Translations under genes and position numbers: made by a program
The notes under the pieces: generated by a model
Database searches by the model: none
The model's input: the letters and a program-made list of their open reading frames with translations, nothing else
Told to the model about the DNA's origin: nothing
Shown here: piece by piece, positions 24,754-32,559 of the stretch
Numbering within the stretch: position 1 is the stretch's first letter
Layout of the letters: each line of letters begins with the position of its first letter
Assembly: GCF_014836665.1 (NCBI RefSeq)
Contig: NZ_JACSQJ010000002.1
Coordinates: 248,001 to 312,000 of the forward strand
Direction: 5' to 3'
DNA from: Luteimonas colneyensis
GTDB lineage: Bacteria > Pseudomonadota > Gammaproteobacteria > Xanthomonadales > Xanthomonadaceae
Length of the DNA stretch: 64,000 nt

Positions 24754-25170
24754 GTGAGCAAACTCAAAGTCGTCGCAACCGCTTGCGTTCTGCTGACGGG
24801 TTGCGTTCAAAGTGCTGCAAATCTACGAGCCAACGACGGTGCCGGGTCCGCTACTTGGACCTCTGACAAATCAGTCACCGACGCCTTCGCGATCATCCAA
24901 TCGAGCGCGGTGCATTGTTGGGCTGATGCGGCCAACTTCATCATTGCTGCCGCCCCGCCTTCCCCTGCAAGGCCTCCCTCCATTCAGATCAACAGCAGCC
25001 TGGGCCACCTGATGTCTGTCGTCGATTTTACAAGCACGGGAAGCGGGAGTCGGGTAGACGTCAAGGTCGGCTACTCATTAGGCAACAAGTCTCGGACGCG
25101 AGATTGGCAGAGAGCGCTACAGTCTTGGCTCGGCGGGCAGGATGTGAACTACTGCCCCAGGATGCCGTAA
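24754..25170 (+). CDS. C30: lipoprotein
   Basis: A 138-aa lipoprotein, GTG start at 24754 with TGAGGA upstream. Leader MSKLKVVATACVLLTGC ends in lipobox LTGC. The mature part has CWADAANFIIAAAPP and a C-terminal DVNYCPRMP. Envelope-located; function unknown. Confidence 0.75.
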   Translation: MSKLKVVATACVLLTGCVQSAANLRANDGAGSATWTSDKSVTDAFAIIQSSAVHCWADAANFIIAAAPPSPARPPSIQINSSLGHLMSVVDFTSTGSGSRVDVKVGYSLGNKSRTRDWQRALQSWLGGQDVNYCPRMP

Positions 25171-25174
25171 TGCG

Positions 25175-25234
25175 CGCTAACAAGTCATTCAAGCCGATGC
25201 CGCTTCGCGGCACGGCTTAATTCTAGTGTTAGGT
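25175..25234 (+). repeat. attC30 (60-nt class)
   Basis: R'' CGCTAAC 25175-25181, complementary to the opening GTTAGCG; R' GTTAGGT 25228-25234. Confidence 0.95.
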
Positions 25235-25250
25235 TGCTGGGGGAGCAACT

Positions 25251-26084
25251 ATGGAACTCAAGCAGAATCCATTCTCACTCTACGACTTCTTAGGCTACTT
25301 CACGCCTGGGGCTATTCTTCTCTACATCGCCGGATACTTCGGCAAGATCATTTGGCCAGGCGCACCAACGTTCCATGATGTTGCGGCTCAGGCCGGGCTA
25401 GAAAAGGCAGAAGCTTACGTGCCGTTTGTCCTGTTTGCCTACGCGATCGGACACCTTCTTAGCTTTGTCTCATCCGTGACAATCGAGCGATACTCAATCT
25501 GGGCAATGGGCTATCCATCCAAGTACTTGCTTGGGGTCTCGCAAGCCGGCTACTTCCACTCAGATAGACATCCCGCAGTCAGAGCGGTCATTCGCTCCGC
25601 AGTATTCGCTCTGATCCTTCCTATCTCTCTTATGGACCTTGTCCTTGGCAGGTTGCTTGGCATGCGCGACCTCTATGCAAAGCCGCTAGATGATCTGCTT
25701 ATACAAATCATCAGGGAGAAAGTCTATAAGCTGATTCAAGTTGTAGGTGGCGTTGAGAATCCCGCACAACATGGCAAGGCGTATGGCACCGACTTCTTTC
25801 GCTTTGCCTACCACTATGCAGTTGAGAATGCGCCGCACCACCTTCCGAAAATGCAGAACTACGTAGCTCTGTTTGGATTCCTTCGCAACATGTCGCTCAT
25901 CGTTGTTATTGCGTTCTGGCCCACCGCTTACGCGGTCGTTAAGGGGTTGGTTGCCTGGCCTGCGTTGCTCGCTTTGGCGGTAGTGTCATATCTGTGCTTC
26001 ATGGCGTTCGTGAAGTTCTACCGCCGTTTCTGTCTTGAAGCTCTTATGGCAACTGCTGTTTCATACAACAGGCCAGCAACCTAA
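25251..26084 (+). CDS. C31: large multi-pass membrane protein of unknown function
   Basis: A 277-aa protein with about five membrane segments: YDFLGYFTPGAILLYIAGYF, FVLFAYAIGHLLSFVSSVTI, a segment around AVFALILPISLMDLVLG, then two near the C-terminus. The N-terminal NPFSLYDFLGYFTPG recalls an unclassified family of bacterial membrane proteins with 'YDF.GY..PG' starts. Own ribosome site (GGGGGAG before ATG). It is among the largest cassette genes. TAA in R''. Confidence 0.8.
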   Translation: MELKQNPFSLYDFLGYFTPGAILLYIAGYFGKIIWPGAPTFHDVAAQAGLEKAEAYVPFVLFAYAIGHLLSFVSSVTIERYSIWAMGYPSKYLLGVSQAGYFHSDRHPAVRAVIRSAVFALILPISLMDLVLGRLLGMRDLYAKPLDDLLIQIIREKVYKLIQVVGGVENPAQHGKAYGTDFFRFAYHYAVENAPHHLPKMQNYVALFGFLRNMSLIVVIAFWPTAYAVVKGLVAWPALLALAVVSYLCFMAFVKFYRRFCLEALMATAVSYNRPAT

Positions 26085-26138
26085 CAAGTCATTCAAGCCG
26101 ACACCGCTTCGCGGCGCGGCTTAACTCTGGTGTTAGAC
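26079..26138 (+). repeat. attC31 (60-nt class)
   Basis: R'' ACCTAAC 26079-26085, complementary to the opening GTTAGGT; R' GTTAGAC 26132-26138. Confidence 0.95.
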
Positions 26139-26143
26139 CTCAG

Positions 26144-26509
26144 ATGACTCGAGACGAGCTCTTGAAGGCTCTAAACAACGCACTCGATGAGACCGCGCAC
26201 GTCGCGGTTCCGCATGTGAAAGATGACCTAGGGGAGGTCCCGAGGTGGCGTGCGGATCTCATGGCCGCATTAGTCGACCCCCCGCAGTTGGTCTTAGCAA
26301 CAGCCGGCGCGCACGCCAAATCGTGCAAGGTCACGCAAGGTTCCATACAGGCTTATGCTCTAGCGCGTAAGGACTTGGGCTGGAACGACTCTTGGCTGTT
26401 GTATGACCCGGAAACAGGCCTCTTCTGGCTGGCCTGGGGAAGGGATCCGAGTTCGCTGGAGCTGTCCGGCTTCGACGGGCATGATCCGCTTGAGGTCTGG
26501 CACTCTTGA
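26144..26509 (+). CDS. C32: hypothetical protein
   Basis: A 121-aa soluble protein (MTRDELLKALNNALDETAHV; GWNDSWLLYDPETGLFWLAW). No family recognised; the W-rich C-terminal half resembles small immunity-like proteins, which is only an impression. ATG 12 bases after the crossover base; TGA just before R''. Confidence 0.65.
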   Translation: MTRDELLKALNNALDETAHVAVPHVKDDLGEVPRWRADLMAALVDPPQLVLATAGAHAKSCKVTQGSIQAYALARKDLGWNDSWLLYDPETGLFWLAWGRDPSSLELSGFDGHDPLEVWHS

Positions 26510-26510
26510 G

Positions 26511-26570
26511 GCCTAACAATTCGTCCAAGCCGACGCCGCTTCGCGGCGCGGCTTAACTCAGGTGTTAGGC
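26511..26570 (+). repeat. attC32 (60-nt class)
   Basis: R'' GCCTAAC 26511-26517 (opening core GTTAGAC, mismatched); R' GTTAGGC 26564-26570. Confidence 0.95.
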
Positions 26571-26584
26571 CTGCGGAGCAAAGT

Positions 26585-27013
26585 ATGAGGCTGCTTGTTG
26601 CAATAGCCGGTGCCGGATTGCTGCTCCTCGTCGGGTGCGCTGCACATGCTGGATCTGCCGCCGACGCTATTGAGCAACAGTTGCGTTCATCCTCGTCTGT
26701 TTCGTTCTACTTTGTCTCCCGGACCGAGGACTACGACTACGACGCTCGCAAAATCCAGTCCGAGGCTAGCGTTCAAGTTCGGCGGTCTTGCGGCGCCAAC
26801 TGTCACCACTTCATGGAACCAGTTCTCGCCAGCCTACGAGCATCTAAGGCATCCAACTGCCTGCCAGGGCAACAGGATCTTTTGATCACGTTCGGCAAAT
26901 CGCAGCTTATCTACAGCTACAGTGGCCGGCAGGTCATGTACGAAGAGCAGTGCTATTTCAACCCGGCAAGTGTTCACCACCTCCTCAAAAGTGATGGGTT
27001 CTTCTTTGGGTAG
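26585..27013 (+). CDS. C33: lipoprotein, paralogue of C13
   Basis: A 142-aa lipoprotein (lipobox LLVGC) about 87% identical to the C13 product. Cysteines of CGANC and CYFNP, and the SSSSVSFYFVSRTE block, are conserved; most changes are scattered. Cassette length (518 bp) and flanking leader (GGAGCA) are the same as C13. Indicates a past cassette duplication followed by divergence. Confidence 0.8.
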   Translation: MRLLVAIAGAGLLLLVGCAAHAGSAADAIEQQLRSSSSVSFYFVSRTEDYDYDARKIQSEASVQVRRSCGANCHHFMEPVLASLRASKASNCLPGQQDLLITFGKSQLIYSYSGRQVMYEEQCYFNPASVHHLLKSDGFFFG

Positions 27014-27028
27014 CATCATGGGCCGCAG

Positions 27029-27088
27029 GCCTAACAAATCATTCAAGCCGATGCCGCTTCGCGGCACGGCTTAATTCTGGTGTTAGGC
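27029..27088 (+). repeat. attC33 (60-nt class)
   Basis: R'' GCCTAAC 27029-27035; R' GTTAGGC 27082-27088; spacer AAATC/CTGG. Confidence 0.95.
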
Positions 27089-27116
27089 GCACTACTGCAC
27101 CGCAAGGAGGCGTGAA

Positions 27117-27437
27117 GTGAAACTGACAGACTCGGAAATTCGCCACTTCAAGAACGTACTGTGGGGCACCCGCTTCTGGGCGTGGTTCCGCTGGGTTCTG
27201 TTGGGTGTCTTGGCCTACACCGCCGTCGCACACTTCAGCGGCTGGAAGCCGCTGACCCGCCCGGACTGGCTGGTTGCCGGGGCTCTCTACATGCTTGTCG
27301 CTTGGCCAGGTCTGTGCCGCACCTACGTATTTCACACGCTTCGCCGCGTGGTTGCGGAGGATCCGGAGGCCCGGGCACAGCTCGCTGCGGCTGGCGTTAA
27401 GGAGTTCGCGCTTGGCACACCGGCGGGGCGCGCCTAA
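27117..27437 (+). CDS. C34: small two-helix membrane protein
   Basis: A 106-aa protein with two membrane segments (AWFRWVLLGVLAYTAVAHF; WLVAGALYMLVAWPGLC) and charged ends. GTG start at 27117 has an excellent ribosome site AAGGAGG (27105-27111), unlike most neighbours. TAA in R''. Confidence 0.7.
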   Translation: MKLTDSEIRHFKNVLWGTRFWAWFRWVLLGVLAYTAVAHFSGWKPLTRPDWLVAGALYMLVAWPGLCRTYVFHTLRRVVAEDPEARAQLAAAGVKEFALGTPAGRA

Positions 27438-27543
27438 CAATGCGTTCAAGCCGAAGCCGCTTCGTTACGCAAAGCACATGGCAGGTACAGCTTGCCATGC
27501 GCTTTGCTCCACTACGCGTCTCGGCTTAACTTAGGTGTTAGCG
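27432..27543 (+). repeat. attC34 (112-nt class)
   Basis: R'' GCCTAAC 27432-27438; R' GTTAGCG 27537-27543; spacer AATGC/TTAGG. Confidence 0.95.
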
Positions 27544-27546
27544 CCC

Positions 27547-27837
27547 ATGAGAAAGTCGGCATTTGTCCTGATAGCTCTGATTGCAGGCTGCACCTCTGCT
27601 CCAAGCCCAGAGGCATCGCGGCCGTTAGCAACGCTTCCAGACGGTTGTTCGCCGCGAGAGATGGCGGAGGCTGAAAGCAAGGCGGCAAGGCTCCAGTCGC
27701 TTGTTCCAAAAGCATCCACGTCAGATTCAGACGTGTCCGAGGAGGAGCTACTGGCTGAGGTGGATGCCGGGGCCGACGCAGGAGAAGCTTGGGCTCTTCT
27801 GGAAGAGCTGATAGCGCGCTGCGGCAGTGGGCGCTAA
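27547..27837 (+). CDS. C35: small lipoprotein
   Basis: A 96-aa lipoprotein (MRKSAFVLIALIAGCTSAPS; lipobox IAGC at residue 15) with an acidic helical mature part (DVSEEELLAEVDAGADAGEA). ATG 10 bases after the crossover base; TAA in R''. Function unknown. Confidence 0.7.
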   Translation: MRKSAFVLIALIAGCTSAPSPEASRPLATLPDGCSPREMAEAESKAARLQSLVPKASTSDSDVSEEELLAEVDAGADAGEAWALLEELIARCGSGR

Positions 27838-27891
27838 CAATTCATTCAAGCCGACGCCGCTTCGCGGCGCGGCTTAATTCTGGCGTTAGGC
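27832..27891 (+). repeat. attC35 (60-nt class)
   Basis: R'' CGCTAAC 27832-27838, complementary to the opening GTTAGCG; R' GTTAGGC 27885-27891. Confidence 0.95.
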
Positions 27892-27894
27892 CGC

Positions 27895-28176
27895 ATGACA
27901 AACCTCCTTGATCTGCTAGACAAAGGCGTTGGCGGCGTATCTTTCAACCCGAAAGATTTGGCCGTGGAGCTTGTCGCATACGGGGAGCCGGATGTCGCAC
28001 GGATGTTGCTGGACATGTCGCCGGACACTTACACCCAGATCAGTGTATTGGCTGGCCGCCTTCTATCAGGCAATCTCACCATCGACAAAGCTATTTGCCT
28101 GGCTGCCGTCGAGGTGTTTGAGGGGCGGTCTCGTCCGCTGCGTCGCAAGCGTCGCGTTTATCCCAAGGCCGTGTGA
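27895..28176 (+). CDS. C36: hypothetical protein with basic tail
   Basis: A 93-aa soluble helical protein (MTNLLDLLDKGVGGVSFNPK; QISVLAGRLLSGNLTIDKAI) ending in a strongly basic tail (RPLRRKRRVYPKAV). ATG 10 bases after the crossover base. The basic tail suggests nucleic-acid contact, unproven. Confidence 0.65.
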   Translation: MTNLLDLLDKGVGGVSFNPKDLAVELVAYGEPDVARMLLDMSPDTYTQISVLAGRLLSGNLTIDKAICLAAVEVFEGRSRPLRRKRRVYPKAV

Positions 28177-28192
28177 TGCACCGTCCAGCGCG

Positions 28193-28304
28193 GCCTAACA
28201 ATGCGTTCAAGCCGAAGCCGCTTCGTTCCGCGAACCACATGGCAGGAAAATCTTGCCATGTGCTTCGCTCCACTACGCGTCTCGGCTTAACTTAGGTGTT
28301 ATGT
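28193..28304 (+). repeat. attC36 (112-nt class)
   Basis: R'' GCCTAAC 28193-28199; R' GTTATGT 28298-28304, a unique core that is matched by attC37. Confidence 0.95.
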
Positions 28305-28327
28305 GCGCATGGGGAGTGCGTCGAGAT

Positions 28328-29200
28328 ATGGTGCTTGGTCAACGAACGCTCCAGTGCTTGCGCGAAATGATCAACGAGCGAACCCAGTACCGGTCGGGTC
28401 CGCAACTCGTGCGATTCTTCAACGCCTTGGGGTGTCAGGACAGCTATGGCCAAGGGTTCCCATCCCGCTGGGTATACACCGATGATCGTCTGGCTAAGCT
28501 CAACGGAACGCCGAAACTAGATCAGTGCATCCGCGAGGTTTTTTCACCGGCCAGCTTCGTGGGGCGCTTGAACGAGTTGGATACGCTCGTGGTCGAGTTC
28601 AACCAATACCTTGTCTTTGATAAGTGGCGGCTGGAGCGTGATGGGGCCGAGCTTCGCTTCAAGAAGCTCGACAAGATCGAGATTCAGGAGCCGCCCGCGC
28701 CGAAGCAGGAGGAAGACGCGTTCCTGAGCCGAGAATTCAACAACGTCACTTTCGGTGGGCTCGGTCTGGAGCCCTCCGTAGTTGGTGTGCTCGAACAACG
28801 TCTTAGAGAGATTGAGCGTTGCTACACGTCAGGATCGCCACTAGCCGTCATCCTCCTAGCTGGGAGCACACTTGAAGGCGTTCTACTGGGTCTCGCCACA
28901 AGCTACCCGAAGGCCTTTAACACCTCATCGGCGGCGCCAAAGCACGCGGACGGGAAGGTCAAACGCTTCCAAGACTGGTCACTAAGCAGCTTCATCGACG
29001 TCGCACGCGACCTGCGCCTAGTCGAGCATGACACTCACAAATTCAGTCACTCCCTCAGGGATTTCCGGAACTATATCCACCCGTTTGAGCAGATGGTTTC
29101 CGGCTTCTCGCCTCGCGAGCACACCGCTAAGATCTGCCTCCAGGTGTTGCGCGCTGCCGCAGAAGAACTGCGGTCCAATCTTGCTCGGCTGCGCACATAA
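28328..29200 (+). CDS. C37: AbiJ-NTD3/HEPN-like candidate abortive-infection protein
   Basis: A 290-aa soluble protein in two parts. The N-terminal ~90 residues (TLQCLREMINERTQYRSGPQ, LVRFFNALGCQDSYGQGFPS) look like an AbiJ-type N-terminal domain. The C-terminal half (SPLAVILLAGSTLEGVLLGL, then WSLSSFIDVARDLRLVEHD and LRDFRNYIHPFEQ) fits an Abi-C/HEPN RNase-like domain, with RDFRNYIH as the R-x6-H type motif. HEPN proteins of this layout often act in phage defence or toxin systems. Start ATG 28328 is preferred (GGGGAG upstream); an in-frame ATG at 28301 lies inside the core site. TAA in R''. Confidence 0.85.
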   Translation: MVLGQRTLQCLREMINERTQYRSGPQLVRFFNALGCQDSYGQGFPSRWVYTDDRLAKLNGTPKLDQCIREVFSPASFVGRLNELDTLVVEFNQYLVFDKWRLERDGAELRFKKLDKIEIQEPPAPKQEEDAFLSREFNNVTFGGLGLEPSVVGVLEQRLREIERCYTSGSPLAVILLAGSTLEGVLLGLATSYPKAFNTSSAAPKHADGKVKRFQDWSLSSFIDVARDLRLVEHDTHKFSHSLRDFRNYIHPFEQMVSGFSPREHTAKICLQVLRAAAEELRSNLARLRT

Positions 29201-29254
29201 CAATTCATTCAAGCCGAAGCCGCTTCGCGGCTCGGCTTAATTCTGCTGTTAGGC
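29195..29254 (+). repeat. attC37 (60-nt class)
   Basis: R'' ACATAAC 29195-29201, complementary to the unusual opening GTTATGT; R' GTTAGGC 29248-29254. Confidence 0.95.
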
Positions 29255-29290
29255 AGCATCCACCGTTGGCAAGGGACTGACAGGTTTTCC

Positions 29291-30775
29291 ATGAGACGTT
29301 TCTTAAGATACCTGCTTGGGATGGTCGCGGGTCTAGTAGCGATTTTTGCTCTGGGCGTTCTTTGGCCATCGGCAACGGCCCCACTGCCCGACGCCGCCGA
29401 TAGCCGGTTGATCCGCAATGCCCGCATCATCGATGTGGAGCGGGCCATCGCCGGCGAGCCGACCGACGTGTTGATCAAAGGCGGCACCATCAGTCGCATC
29501 GGCTACGGCTTGCGTGCAGCACCGGACTTGCCGGTGCTAGAGGCAGACGGCCGCTACCTGCTTCCTGGTTTCTGGGACATGCATACGCATGCGTTCAAGT
29601 TATCACCGCAATTGCACCTGCCCCTGGCCGTCGCGAACGGCATCACCGGCACCCGCGACCTGATGGATTGCCCCGGCAGCGATGACACCTTGATTGCCTG
29701 CGTTGCCGACAAGCGCCACTGGACCCGCGCCGCTGTCGAGGGCCGTATGGTCAGTCCGCGCTTTGTCGAGGTGGCCAGCTTCTACTTCGAACGGGCCGAC
29801 ATGACGCCCGATCAGGCCGCCAGGCTCGCCGCGGACTATCGCGCGCGCGGGCTGGATGCGCTGAAAGTGTACAACCGCCTGTCGCCGGCCACCTACAAGC
29901 GCCTGACCGACGAAGCGCGGCTGTGGGGTATGCCTGTGGTCGGCCACCTGCCCAAGGCTGTGAGCCTGGACAACGCCGTCGCAGCTGGGCAGCGTAGTTT
30001 TGAGCATGGCCATGTCTTCGCGCGCCATTGCTTCCGTGATGCAGCAGCATGGCGCAGTGGTGCTTTGGACGCGGAAGTGCCCACCGCACTGGTCGAACGT
30101 ATGGTCACCCATTACGACGCAGCAGCCTGTGCGCGCGCATTCGCGCAGATGCGTGAGGCGGGTACATCGTTCGTGCCCACACACGTGACACGCGAGGAGG
30201 ATGCGCGCGCGCGCGATCCCGCCTTCACCGGAGATCCGCGCCTGGCATTCCTAGACCCTCTTTCGCGTTGGGCGTACCGCGACGATCTGAAGTCCACCGT
30301 GGTGCGCTATCCCGCCGCGCGCGGCGAGGCCGCCCTGCGGGGCTACTTCGAGCACGGCCTAGCGTTGACGCACGCGGCGTACCGGGCAGGCGTGCCGGTG
30401 CTGGTGGGCACGGACACCGCGATCGGCGGTTTTCGCTACCACGACGAAATGGCCCTTCTGGTACGCGCCGGCCTGTCGCCGGCCGAGGTGCTGCGTGCGG
30501 CCACACTGGACGCTGCGCGCTATGCCGGGCAGACGCACCGGCACGGCCGCGTGGCCGTCGGCAATGCTGCGGATCTGGTGCTGCTGGAGGCGAATCCGCT
30601 GGACGACATCGCCCACACACGTGGCCTCTATGCCGTGCTGCTGGCCGGGCGGCTGTACGATCGCCCGCGCCTCGACGCGCTGCTTGATTTCACCCGTGCC
30701 CAGGCTCGCTCACCGGTCAACGCAACCAAGCTGGTTTGGGGGTTCTCGGCCAGTTCTGTCAACGGCGAGCTTTGA
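29291..30775 (+). CDS. C38: membrane-anchored amidohydrolase
   Basis: A 494-aa amidohydrolase-superfamily enzyme, much the largest cassette gene. It has an N-terminal membrane anchor or signal (YLLGMVAGLVAIFALGVLW), then the metal site motif HTH in LLPGFWDMHTHAFKL, VVGHLPKAVS, FEHGHVFARH, and the late Asp in VLVGTDTAIGG, followed by GRVAVGNAADLVLLEANPLD. These fit the imidazolonepropionase/Xaa-Pro dipeptidase-like branch; substrate unknown. Base composition and codon use look like the GC-rich chromosome, not the other cassettes, so it may be a recent capture from a similar host. Confidence 0.9.
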   Translation: MRRFLRYLLGMVAGLVAIFALGVLWPSATAPLPDAADSRLIRNARIIDVERAIAGEPTDVLIKGGTISRIGYGLRAAPDLPVLEADGRYLLPGFWDMHTHAFKLSPQLHLPLAVANGITGTRDLMDCPGSDDTLIACVADKRHWTRAAVEGRMVSPRFVEVASFYFERADMTPDQAARLAADYRARGLDALKVYNRLSPATYKRLTDEARLWGMPVVGHLPKAVSLDNAVAAGQRSFEHGHVFARHCFRDAAAWRSGALDAEVPTALVERMVTHYDAAACARAFAQMREAGTSFVPTHVTREEDARARDPAFTGDPRLAFLDPLSRWAYRDDLKSTVVRYPAARGEAALRGYFEHGLALTHAAYRAGVPVLVGTDTAIGGFRYHDEMALLVRAGLSPAEVLRAATLDAARYAGQTHRHGRVAVGNAADLVLLEANPLDDIAHTRGLYAVLLAGRLYDRPRLDALLDFTRAQARSPVNATKLVWGFSASSVNGEL

Positions 30776-30907
30776 CTCGGGGCAAAAGATTGGGCAGGTT
30801 CGTGAACCCGCGACCGACATGACGTTTCGGGCTCACGACACCGTGGCTCTGGCTCTTTCTCGCCGTGGCGGCAACAGTGGCTGGCGGCAGAACTCCTAGT
30901 CACTGCT

Positions 30908-30968
30908 GCCCAACAGTTCATTCAAAGCCGACACCGCTTCGCGGCGCGGCTTAATTCAGGCGTTAGGC
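30908..30968 (+). repeat. attC38 (61 nt, degenerate R'')
   Basis: R'' GCCCAAC 30908-30914 (T replaced by C in the core) and one extra A in the stem; R' GTTAGGC 30962-30968. Region 30776-30907 before it holds no gene. Confidence 0.9.
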
Positions 30969-31399
30969 CTTGTTTCCCGCACTGTTGTTGCCGGGTTCCA
31001 GGCAACCTGTAGCGCCTCGCTTATCCGCAGCGTTTGCACCTCGCACGCGCGGCGCAGGCATCGGCAGTCAGCCCTGCAGCACCTCGGCTTCGGACAGGCG
31101 CGACTCTTCGCAAGATTCGACCGGCCGAGTCGGCTTCGGACAACGCGCAGTGAGAGTTCTTGGCCGCGCGAGTCGCTGGTTCTGGCTTCGGCCCCGGCAA
31201 GCGCCAGCCTCAGGCCGTTCGGCCAGACTTGTTGTACTGTTCGGCTCAGGGGTTGGGTTGTCGCAAGGTCGAGCGCAAGCTCGGCGTGCGGCGGCCTAAC
31301 AAGTCGTTCAAGCCGAAGCCGCTTCGTTACGCAAACCACATGGCAGGTAAAGCTTGCCATGTGCTTCGCTCCACTACGCGTCTCGGCTTAACTCTGGCG
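30963..31399 (+). other. C39: ORF-less 437-bp recurrent cassette, copy 4
   Basis: 437 bp, very similar to C5 and C26. Contains the duplicated TCGGCTTCGGACA motif and GGCCGTTCGGCC hairpin. The 109-codon TTG frame is open but has no ribosome site. Confidence 0.8.
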
Positions 31400-31405
31400 T
31401 TAGGC
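31294..31405 (+). repeat. attC39 (112-nt class)
   Basis: R'' GCCTAAC 31294-31300; R' GTTAGGC 31399-31405. Confidence 0.95.
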
Positions 31406-31427
31406 CTTCAATGGAGAACATCGCAAC

Positions 31428-31862
31428 ATGAAGATCGCATTCGCCGCATGTGGTTTGCTGCTGGTACTTGCAGGCTGCGCCACGCAGAACGTAGCTGGCA
31501 TTTCGTCCTATCAGCTCGTTTCCGCAGAACGCGTTACAGGCGCAATTGTCGAGCCACCGATCGGGGAGCCTGCCGGCACCATCGTAATCAAGCGCGACCC
31601 CGGAATTCTGGGAGCCGCTTTGTCCTCAACTCTTCTAGTCAATGGCAAGCCGGTGGCGCGCGTGAAGCCCGGTGAGTATCTGCAGTTCCGCGCCGCACTT
31701 GGCGAGCATCTCTTTGGCGTTTCGTGGTCTGACAATCTCGGTGCGGCTGCAACCTCATCTACTCGCGAGCTGGCCGTAGAAGTACGTGCTGGTCAGACTT
31801 ACTACCTTCGTATGTTCCCCCAGCCTGGAAGCGGCGTAGTAATTGAGCGCAGCAGCCGGTGA
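31428..31862 (+). CDS. C40: DUF2846-like lipoprotein
   Basis: A 144-aa lipoprotein (leader MKIAFAACGLLLVLAGC, lipobox LAGC). The mature domain (TIVIKRDPGILGAALSSTLL, VNGKPVARVKPGEYLQFRA, AGQTYYLRMFPQPGSG) fits the DUF2846 beta-sandwich pattern of periplasmic lipoproteins. ATG at 31428. Function unknown. Confidence 0.8.
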   Translation: MKIAFAACGLLLVLAGCATQNVAGISSYQLVSAERVTGAIVEPPIGEPAGTIVIKRDPGILGAALSSTLLVNGKPVARVKPGEYLQFRAALGEHLFGVSWSDNLGAAATSSTRELAVEVRAGQTYYLRMFPQPGSGVVIERSSR

Positions 31863-31864
31863 AG

Positions 31865-31924
31865 GCCTAACAATTCATTCAAGCCGAAACCGCTTCGCGG
31901 TTCGGCTTAATTCAGGTGTTAGGG
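31865..31924 (+). repeat. attC40 (60-nt class)
   Basis: R'' GCCTAAC 31865-31871; R' GTTAGGG 31918-31924. Confidence 0.95.
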
Positions 31925-31929
31925 TGCAC

Positions 31930-32415
31930 ATGAGACATCTCCTTCGCTTTGGGATTTCCCTCCTCTTCTTGTCGGCAGCGTTTCCATCCTCGGCAACGAG
32001 GCCATTGATTGATACGATCGTTGTTGGTGAAGAGAACGGGGAGATCTTCCCCAAGAACTGCTGTTGGATCGAGCTCCCAAAAACGGAAAGCCTTAGAGCC
32101 GCAAAACGCGCGGAATCTTGCAGTGCCATAGGTGGCCCTGTGGGTAGGTTTGAGCTAGTCGATGAGAAAATCTGGCTTGTGGGTCTACTTCGGTGCGGGG
32201 GCGAAATGCCCTTGAGCTATGTTTACCCTGAGATGCCTGATCGAGTTCTAGCCACATGGCTTAACGGAACCTACTTCGTTCAGCTCTCGCCGAGATGCTT
32301 TGGTTCTATGGGCGCTACAAAAAGTCGCAAGCATCTGACACTCAGCGTTGAGGCCGGGATCGCCTCCATTGAGGCGCAAAGGATCGATGAGTCAGAGTGC
32401 AGTGGTGCGCCCTAA
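31930..32415 (+). CDS. C41: exported hypothetical protein
   Basis: A 161-aa protein with a signal peptide (MRHLLRFGISLLFLSAAFPS) and a Cys-rich mature part (NCCWIELP, ESCSAIGGP, LLRCGGEMP, SPRCFGSMG). Likely periplasmic and disulfide-bonded. ATG 12 bases after the crossover base with AGGG five bases upstream. TAA in R''. Function unknown. Confidence 0.7.
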   Translation: MRHLLRFGISLLFLSAAFPSSATRPLIDTIVVGEENGEIFPKNCCWIELPKTESLRAAKRAESCSAIGGPVGRFELVDEKIWLVGLLRCGGEMPLSYVYPEMPDRVLATWLNGTYFVQLSPRCFGSMGATKSRKHLTLSVEAGIASIEAQRIDESECSGAP

Positions 32416-32521
32416 CAATGCGTTCAAGCCGAAGCCGCTTCGTTCCGCAAATCACATGGCATGTACAGCTTGCCATGTGCTTCGCTCCACTACGCGTCTC
32501 GGCTTAACTTAAGTGTTAGGC
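32410..32521 (+). repeat. attC41 (112-nt class)
   Basis: R'' CCCTAAC 32410-32416; R' GTTAGGC 32515-32521. Confidence 0.95.
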
Positions 32522-32526
32522 CGCTT

Positions 32527-32552
32527 GTTGCGTGATGCGCAACATGATACAG
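32527..32552 (+). promoter_or_regulatory. C42: higBA operator/promoter
   Basis: A perfect inverted repeat GTTGCGTGATGCGCAAC (32527-32543, 6-bp arms) is followed by TGATACAGT, which can serve as an extended -10. This places a self-contained, HigA-repressible promoter inside the cassette, as is usual for toxin-antitoxin cassettes. Confidence 0.6.
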
Positions 32553-32559
32553 TACCGCC

